NCBI RefSeq assembly: GCF_047785965.1
Contig: NZ_JBLOBF010000018.1
Location: forward strand, 1-18,626
From: Caldisericum exile_A
Lineage (GTDB): Bacteria > Caldisericota > Caldisericia > Caldisericales > Caldisericaceae
Length of the DNA: 18,626 bases
Direction of reading: 5' to 3'
A model generated the notes under the pieces. That model ran no database searches. It was not told the DNA's origin and worked only from the letters and a program-made list of their open reading frames with translations. The position numbers were made by a program, and so were the translations under genes. This document shows, one piece after another, positions 14,197 to 18,626 of the stretch; the stretch's first letter is position 1; every line of letters starts with the position of its first letter.

Positions 14197-14610
14197 TTAT
14201 TCCTCCTCTAAGGTAAGCATTCTTACCTTAACTGGAAGTTTATATCCTACTTGCTTTACAAGTTCTTCTGCAGTTGCCTTATCAACTCCAGAAAACTCAA
14301 ACATAACTCTTCCAGGTTTTACAACTGCAACCCAATGATCAACGTCACCTTTTCCGCCACCCATTCTAGTTTCGGCAGGTTTCTTTGTAACAGACTTGTC
14401 TGGGAAAATTCTTATCCAAAGCTTACCACTTTTTCTTACAGCAGAAATCAAGATCAATCTGCATGCTTCAATTTGTCTAGAAGAAATCCAACCAGGTTCA
14501 AGCGCCTGAATTCCATATTCACCGAAATGCACAGATGTAGCACCCTTAGATTTTCCTTTTGTTCTACCTCTATGCATCTTTCTATATTTGACTCTTTCTG
14601 GCATTAACAT
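14197..14610 (-). CDS. rplP: 50S ribosomal protein L16
   Basis: L16 lies close to the A site and peptidyl transferase centre. The 137-residue protein begins MLMPERVKYRKMHRGRTKG and continues FGEYGIQALEPGWISSRQIEACR, with TRMGGGKGD (81-89) placing Arg82 at the position hydroxylated in some bacteria. It ends KLPVKVRMLTLEEE. GGAGGTGA precedes the ATG. Confidence 0.98.
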   Translation of the reverse strand: MLMPERVKYRKMHRGRTKGKSKGATSVHFGEYGIQALEPGWISSRQIEACRLILISAVRKSGKLWIRIFPDKSVTKKPAETRMGGGKGDVDHWVAVVKPGRVMFEFSGVDKATAEELVKQVGYKLPVKVRMLTLEEE

Positions 14611-14624
14611 AGTTTCACCTCCAA

Positions 14625-15284
14625 TTAAGAAGCAAAGAATAATGGTTCTTTAGCAGGACCTTTATAGACCCAAACTTTTACTCCAATTACTCCAAATTTT
14701 GTTTTTGCAATTTGCTCAGAATAATCAATGTCTGCATCAAGAGTTTGTAATGGGACTCTTCCTTCTCTAAACCATTCAGTTCTTGCAATTTCTGCACCTT
14801 CAAGTCTACCAGAGACCTGAATCTTTATTCCCTGTGCACCTGCTCTCATTGCTCTAGTTATTGCCTGTTTTATTGCCCTTTTGTGTGGAGTTTTTTGTTC
14901 AAGCCTTTGAGCAACATTTTGCGCAATAAGTTCTGCATCAATTTCAGGGTGTTTTACTTCTCTTATATCCACTTTCAAATTATCGTACTTATGATCGATT
15001 ACCTTTTTCACCATATCCTCGAGTTTACTAACTTCAGAACCCTTTTTACCAAGAAGCATTCCAGGACGGGCTGTATATATAACAACCCTCAATTCAGAGG
15101 TACCTTTTCTTATAATTTCCACCTTTGAAACTGCTGCATTAAAACCAAGTGACTTAAATTCTTTTCTAATTCTAAAGTCCTCAAGAAGATATGAAGAATA
15201 ATCCTTCTTCGGTGAATACCACTTACTCCACCAATCTTTTGTTATTCCTAATCTAAAACCATAAGGATGAGTTTTCTGTCCCAC
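14625..15284 (-). CDS. rpsC: 30S ribosomal protein S3
   Basis: S3 forms part of the mRNA entry channel and its helicase activity. With a GTG start at 15284 it has 219 residues, beginning MGQKTHPYGFRLGI as in the family. The KH domain carries GKKG at 79-82. The C-terminal domain has AIKQAITRAMRAGAQGIKIQVSGRLEGAEIARTEWFREGRVPLQTLDADIDYS. The GTG lies 6 nt past AGGAGG (15291-15296) and 1 nt past the rplV stop. An in-frame start at 15311 would add nine unrelated residues inside rplV. Confidence 0.97.
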   Translation of the reverse strand: MGQKTHPYGFRLGITKDWWSKWYSPKKDYSSYLLEDFRIRKEFKSLGFNAAVSKVEIIRKGTSELRVVIYTARPGMLLGKKGSEVSKLEDMVKKVIDHKYDNLKVDIREVKHPEIDAELIAQNVAQRLEQKTPHKRAIKQAITRAMRAGAQGIKIQVSGRLEGAEIARTEWFREGRVPLQTLDADIDYSEQIAKTKFGVIGVKVWVYKGPAKEPLFFAS

Positions 15285-15285
15285 A

Positions 15286-15627
15286 TTAAACCTCCTCTTT
15301 CTCCTTAACAATTATCTTGATTTGGCTTACAGGCCTTCTTATTATATCTGCCCTTCCAAATCCCCTTGGAAGAACTCTCTTTAGAGGTCCTTCTGCATCA
15401 ATAAAAATATCAGAAACATACATAATGTCCTCATCCATTTTGAAATTATTAACCCCATTTGCAACTGCAGAATTCAGTGCCTTTTCAATAAAACGTGCAG
15501 CTTTATGAGGAAGAGCTTTAAGTATTGCCCTTGCTTCTCTTACTGATTTACCTTTTATAAGCTCTGCAACGAGTCTTGCTTTGCTTGCAGAAAGCCTCAA
15601 GTGTTTTTCAACAGCATATGCTTCCAT
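15286..15627 (-). CDS. rplV: 50S ribosomal protein L22
   Basis: L22 lines the exit tunnel. The 113-residue protein has the family start LRLSASKARLVAELIKGKSVREA (10-32), LNSAVANG (51-58), and the beta-hairpin loop GPLKRVLPRGFGRADIIRRP (80-99) that reaches into the tunnel. The usual RxMGRAxRIRK form of the loop reads RGFGRADIIRR. AAGGAGG precedes the ATG. Confidence 0.97.
   Translation of the reverse strand: MEAYAVEKHLRLSASKARLVAELIKGKSVREARAILKALPHKAARFIEKALNSAVANGVNNFKMDEDIMYVSDIFIDAEGPLKRVLPRGFGRADIIRRPVSQIKIIVKEKEEV
15291..15296 (-). promoter_or_regulatory. Ribosome binding site fixing the GTG start of rpsC
   Basis: The minus strand reads AGGAGG-TTTAAT-GTG. The TAA in the spacer ends rplV. 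An ATG overlapping the GTG is out of frame, so GTG is the only sensible start. Confidence 0.85.
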
Positions 15628-15638
15628 TCAATGCCTCC

Positions 15639-15914
15639 TTATGTCTTCGTGATAACACGTGCAGTAGGTGCCCTATGTCCATGGAATGTACGAGTAGGAG
15701 CAAATTCACCCAATTTATGTCCAACCATATCAGGAACAATATAAACAGGAATATGAGTTTTTCCATTATGAACCGCAATTGTATGTCCTACCATTTCTTC
15801 AGTGATAGTTGAACGTCGGCACCAAACCTTTATTACCTTTTTTTCGCCTTTTTCGTTCATTTTTCTAATTTTCTCAAGAAGTTTTGGGTCAACCCATTTA
15901 CCAGTTCTTCCCAT
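15639..15914 (-). CDS. rpsS: 30S ribosomal protein S19
   Basis: S19 pairs with S13 in the 30S head. The 91-residue product matches the family throughout: KVIKVWCRRSTITEEMVGHTIAVHNGKTHIPVYIVPDMVGHKLGEFAPTRTF, in residues 26-77. It starts 2 nt after rplB; the AGGAGGAAA site is formed by the last rplB codons. Confidence 0.98.
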   Translation of the reverse strand: MGRTGKWVDPKLLEKIRKMNEKGEKKVIKVWCRRSTITEEMVGHTIAVHNGKTHIPVYIVPDMVGHKLGEFAPTRTFHGHRAPTARVITKT

Positions 15915-15916
15915 AA

Positions 15917-16747
15917 TTATTTCCTCCTCTTAATTATGTATTTATCAGAAGGATTCTTCTTCTTTCTAGTCTTATAACCAAGGGTAGGCTTACCCCAAGG
16001 TGTAAGAGGACCAGGATGTCCAATAGGTGCCTTACCTTCACCACCACCATGGGGATGATCGACAGGGTTCATAGCAGAACCTCTTACCGTAGGCCTTATT
16101 CCAAGGTGTCTCTTGTGTCCTGCTTTACCAAGGTTGACATTTTCATGATCCAAGTTGCCAACTTGTCCAATGGTGGCTTTGCATTCAAGTCTAATTCTTC
16201 TAATTTCGTTAGAAGGCATCCTTATTTGGGCATATTCATCTTCTTTTGCAATCAATTGAGCTGCGGCACCTGCAGATCTTGCGATTTGACCACCTTTTCC
16301 TGGAATAAGTTCAATATTATGAATAAAGGTTCCAAGAGGAATATTTTTTAAAGGTAATGCATTGCCAACTTTAATTTCTGCATCTGGACCTGACATAACA
16401 GTATCGCCAACCTTAAGACCAAGTGGAGCAATAATATATCTTTTTTCACCATCTGCATAAGTAAGAAGAGCAATGTATGCAGAACGGTTTGGATCATACT
16501 CAATAGACGTAACCTTTGCAGGAATTCCGTCCTTATCTCTCTTAAAATCAATAATTCTATAGAGACGTTTATTTCCACCGCCTCTATGTCTTACCGTAAT
16601 TTTTCCGGTATTATTCCTCCCGCCTTCTTTTCTTAAACCTTCAACAAGAGATTTCTCAGGTTCAGTTTTAGTAATAACCTCTTTGTGGTTTAAAACTGTT
16701 CTTCCACGAAGGCCTGGAGTTATTGGTTTATAAACTTTTAAACCCAT
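15917..16747 (-). CDS. rplB: 50S ribosomal protein L2
   Basis: L2 is needed for subunit association and peptidyl transfer. The 276-residue product has the usual length and motifs: TKTEPEKSL (27-34), GRNNTGKITVRHRGGGNKRLYRIIDFKR (43-70), and SAMNPVDHPHGGGEGKAPIGHPGPLTPWGKPTLGYKTR (224-261). In that last block His231 aligns with the conserved functional histidine. AGGTAAGAG precedes the ATG, 12 nt after rplW. Confidence 0.98.
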   Translation of the reverse strand: MGLKVYKPITPGLRGRTVLNHKEVITKTEPEKSLVEGLRKEGGRNNTGKITVRHRGGGNKRLYRIIDFKRDKDGIPAKVTSIEYDPNRSAYIALLTYADGEKRYIIAPLGLKVGDTVMSGPDAEIKVGNALPLKNIPLGTFIHNIELIPGKGGQIARSAGAAAQLIAKEDEYAQIRMPSNEIRRIRLECKATIGQVGNLDHENVNLGKAGHKRHLGIRPTVRGSAMNPVDHPHGGGEGKAPIGHPGPLTPWGKPTLGYKTRKKKNPSDKYIIKRRK

Positions 16748-16759
16748 CTCTTACCTCCA

Positions 16760-17044
16760 TTATACGTTCTGAATGACATCTATCTTATATCCAGGATAGA
16801 GTGTCACTATAGCCTTTTTATAAGTTGGGGTTCTCGAAAAACTGTTTCTAACTCTCTTCTTTTTTCCAAAAATCTTTCCAATATTAACATCTTTTACCTT
16901 TACATTAAATGCTTCTTCAACCGCTTTTTTAACCATTTGTACGTTTGCTTTTTCGTGGACAATAAAGGTATATTTTCCCTGAGACATCTGTTTTGTAGTC
17001 TTTTCAGTAATTAAAGGTCTCACTAAAACTTCATAAGTTTCCAT
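16760..17044 (-). CDS. rplW: 50S ribosomal protein L23
   Basis: L23 forms the docking site for trigger factor and SRP at the tunnel exit. With the ATG at 17044 it has 94 residues and begins METYEVLVRPLITEKTT. It continues TFIVHEKANVQMVKKAVEEAFNVKVKDVN and the basic loop IGKIFGKKKRVRNSF. The ATG overlaps the rplD stop as TAATG, with GGTGG (17050-17054) just upstream. In-frame GTG codons at 17056 and 17053 overlap this site and are less likely starts. Confidence 0.96.
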   Translation of the reverse strand: METYEVLVRPLITEKTTKQMSQGKYTFIVHEKANVQMVKKAVEEAFNVKVKDVNIGKIFGKKKRVRNSFSRTPTYKKAIVTLYPGYKIDVIQNV

Positions 17045-17676
17045 TATTTCCACCACCCTTCAATTCCTTCAACTGCTTCTTTACTCATAACTATTGAATC
17101 AAAAACCATAAGGTCATATGCGTTAAGAAACTTATAGTTCAACGGTTTTACAGTCGGAATATTTCTTAAAGCTCTTTCGACTTCCCCATTCTCATCGGAA
17201 TAAACAAACAAAACATCTCCAAGATTCTTTTTTACAGTTTCTTCAATTTTCTTCAAAACTTCCACACCCTCTTTTGTTTTTCCAGAGAGTTTTACATTAC
17301 TTACAATATGCACATCTCCATCATTGAAACGTGCAGTTAAAGCAGAAAATATTGCTGCGTCAATTTCTTTTTTGTTCATCTTCTTGGAGAAATCTCTTGG
17401 ATGAGGTCCAAAAACTACCGCACCACCCTTCCATATGTTGGAAGTCCTTGCTCCTTGCCTTGAACGGCCAAGACCTTTTTGTGGCCTTACTTTTTTAGTG
17501 CTATAGCTTACTTCTCCTCTTTCCTTAGTATCTGCAGTACCTCTTCTTCTGTTTGCAAGATACCTCTGAACTGCCTGATATATGAGGTGCTTTTTTACCT
17601 CTCTTGAGAAATAATCATCAGGAAGTTCAAGAGACTCAACAGTATTGTTTTTTACATCAATAACAGTGCTCTTCAT
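17044..17676 (-). CDS. rplD: 50S ribosomal protein L4
   Basis: L4 lines the exit tunnel and in E. coli represses the S10 operon. The 210-residue product has the extended basic loop at about 44-96, including RRRGTADTKERGEVSYSTKK and PQKGLGRSRQGARTSNIWKGG, then the globular part. The usual GTARTKTRGEVSGGGRK core is recognisable. AGGAGG lies 6 nt before the ATG. Any L4-responsive leader would lie upstream of rpsJ, outside the window. Confidence 0.97.
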   Translation of the reverse strand: MKSTVIDVKNNTVESLELPDDYFSREVKKHLIYQAVQRYLANRRRGTADTKERGEVSYSTKKVRPQKGLGRSRQGARTSNIWKGGAVVFGPHPRDFSKKMNKKEIDAAIFSALTARFNDGDVHIVSNVKLSGKTKEGVEVLKKIEETVKKNLGDVLFVYSDENGEVERALRNIPTVKPLNYKFLNAYDLMVFDSIVMSKEAVEGIEGWWK

Positions 17677-17686
17677 TTCAATCCTC

Positions 17687-18292
17687 CTATGCTCTAATAA
17701 GGAGCAAACCTTTATCAGGTCCAGGGACGCTTCCTTTTACAAGAATTAGATTTTTTTCGGGGATAACTTTAACAACTTCAAGATTCCTTATAGTAACAGT
17801 TTCACTTCCAAGATGACCTGCCATCTTCATTCCTTTGAAAACTCTACCAGGTGTTGCACGCTGACCAATAGATCCTGGACGCCTTTCTGCTTCATGTCCA
17901 TGAGTTCTTGGCCACCCGCCAAATCCCCAACGCTTTACAACGCCTTGAAAACCTTTACCCATTGATGTTCCTGTAACCTTAACATATTTAACATCTTTGA
18001 ATGCTTCAACAGTGACTGTTTCACCAACTTCACCTTCCATATCCCTTACTTCCTTTAAGAATCTAAAGGGTTTCAACCCCTTCTTGTCAAAAAAACCTTT
18101 CATGGGCTTGTTTAACTTTTCTGGCCTCACTTCAACAAAACCAAGCGCTACTGCATCGTATCCATGGGTTTCTCTTGTCTTCTTATCAACAATTGTACAT
18201 GGACCTGCTTGAATTACAGTAACAGGCACAATTGTATCCCCAAGGTAAACGGAAGTCATTCCCACTTTAAATCCTAAAATTCCCTTTGCCAT
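17687..18292 (-). CDS. rplC: 50S ribosomal protein L3
   Basis: L3 starts large-subunit assembly and reaches the peptidyl transferase centre. With the ATG at 18292 it has 201 residues, beginning MAKGILGFKVGMTSVY. The central loop is KGFQGVVKRWGFGGWPRTHGHEAERRPGSIGQRATPGRVFKG, and the end is LEVVKVIPEKNLILVKGSVPGPDKGLLLI. The start has GGAGG (18298-18302) 5 nt upstream. An ATG at 18304 that overlaps the rpsJ stop is in frame, but it forms part of this site and is unlikely to be used. Confidence 0.97.
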   Translation of the reverse strand: MAKGILGFKVGMTSVYLGDTIVPVTVIQAGPCTIVDKKTRETHGYDAVALGFVEVRPEKLNKPMKGFFDKKGLKPFRFLKEVRDMEGEVGETVTVEAFKDVKYVKVTGTSMGKGFQGVVKRWGFGGWPRTHGHEAERRPGSIGQRATPGRVFKGMKMAGHLGSETVTIRNLEVVKVIPEKNLILVKGSVPGPDKGLLLIRA

Positions 18293-18297
18293 AACAA

Positions 18298-18302
18298 CCT
18301 CC
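18298..18302 (-). promoter_or_regulatory. Ribosome binding site fixing the rplC start
   Basis: The minus strand reads TA-ATGGAGG-TTGTT-ATG. The GGAGG selects the ATG at 18292. The upstream in-frame ATG at 18304 lies immediately before the site and has none of its own. Confidence 0.8.
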
Positions 18303-18303
18303 A

Positions 18304-18612
18304 TTAAATCTTGATCTCAACTTCCACACCCTGAGGTATATCCATGTTAGCTAATTTCTGAGTAATTTCGGGTGTAGCATCAATAATTTCAATTAATCTC
18401 TTATGCACACAAATTTCAAATGCTTCTTGTGAGTCTTTGTCGATATTAGGAGCCCTTAAAACGTTAAACACTGTCCTTTTTGTTGGTAATGGAATTGGTC
18501 CTGACACTGTTGCTCCGCTTGATTTTGCAACCTCAACAATCTTTGCTGCCCAAAGGTCAAGGATCTTGTTGTCGAAAGCTTTTAATCTAATTCTTAAACG
18601 ATCTTTTTTCAT
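18304..18612 (-). CDS. rpsJ: 30S ribosomal protein S10 (NusE)
   Basis: S10 sits in the 30S head and, as NusE, joins transcription antitermination complexes. The 102-residue product has the expected length: RIRLKAFDNKILD near the start, then GPIPLPTKRTVFNVLRAPNIDKDSQEAFEICVHKRLIEI in the long loop (38-76), and DIPQGVEVEIKI at the end. AGGAGT (18621-18626) at the very edge of the window supplies the ribosome binding site. The gene is complete. Its promoter or leader, if any, lies outside. Confidence 0.98.
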   Translation of the reverse strand: MKKDRLRIRLKAFDNKILDLWAAKIVEVAKSSGATVSGPIPLPTKRTVFNVLRAPNIDKDSQEAFEICVHKRLIEIIDATPEITQKLANMDIPQGVEVEIKI

Positions 18613-18626
18613 ATTATCACACTCCT

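Noticed and set aside
16348..16578. 76-codon minus-strand frame inside rplB
   Set aside because: Out-of-frame Leu/Ile-rich translation within well-conserved L2; no ribosome binding site.

Overview
The window is a nearly gapless block of translation genes, all read from the minus strand (right to left). Its order is S10 operon, spc operon, alpha operon, an energy-coupling-factor (ECF) transporter core, truA, then rplM-rpsI. I support 35 protein genes, including one (rpmJ, 37 codons) too short for usual ORF cut-offs. I see no RNA genes, mobile elements, CRISPR arrays or genes on the plus strand.

Layout in transcription order: rpsJ, rplC, rplD, rplW, rplB, rpsS, rplV, rpsC, rplP, rpmC, rpsQ (18612-13747); rplN, rplX, rplE, rpsN, rpsH, rplF, rplR, rpsE, rplO, secY (13747-8666); adk, map, infA, rpmJ, rpsM, rpsK, rpsD, rpoA, rplQ (8669-4205); ecfA1, ecfA2, ecfT, truA (4198-1012); a 90-bp gap with a probable promoter; then rplM and rpsI (921-86), closed by a clear intrinsic terminator at about 35-65. 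From rpsJ to truA no gap exceeds 15 nt and many stops and starts overlap, so the 17.6-kb run has no visible internal promoter or terminator and looks like one transcription unit, probably continuing upstream beyond the right edge.

Organism: a low-GC bacterium. The rplQ-ecfA1-ecfA2-ecfT-truA-rplM-rpsI order is that of Bacillus and other Firmicutes. The cysteine (zinc-binding) forms of S4, S14, L24, L36 and adenylate kinase, the Lys/Glu/Ile-rich proteins and very tight packing suggest an anaerobic or thermophilic lineage near Firmicutes, Thermotogae, Dictyoglomi or Caldiserica. Caldisericum-like is my guess, held weakly because no database search was possible.

The genes build both ribosomal subunits (S10, L3, L4, L23, L2 and so on), start translation (IF-1), process nascent chains (methionine aminopeptidase), insert or export them (SecY), transcribe (RpoA), keep the adenylate pool (Adk), modify tRNA (TruA) and power vitamin or metal uptake (EcfA1-EcfA2-EcfT).

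I did not find an undescribed system. The points most worth checking are modest: no L30 gene between rpsE and rplO, which instead overlap; an ECF cassette whose three starts lack strong Shine-Dalgarno sites; an N-terminal extension on L5; and substitutions in usually invariant motifs of Adk, TruA and the RpoA C-terminal domain.
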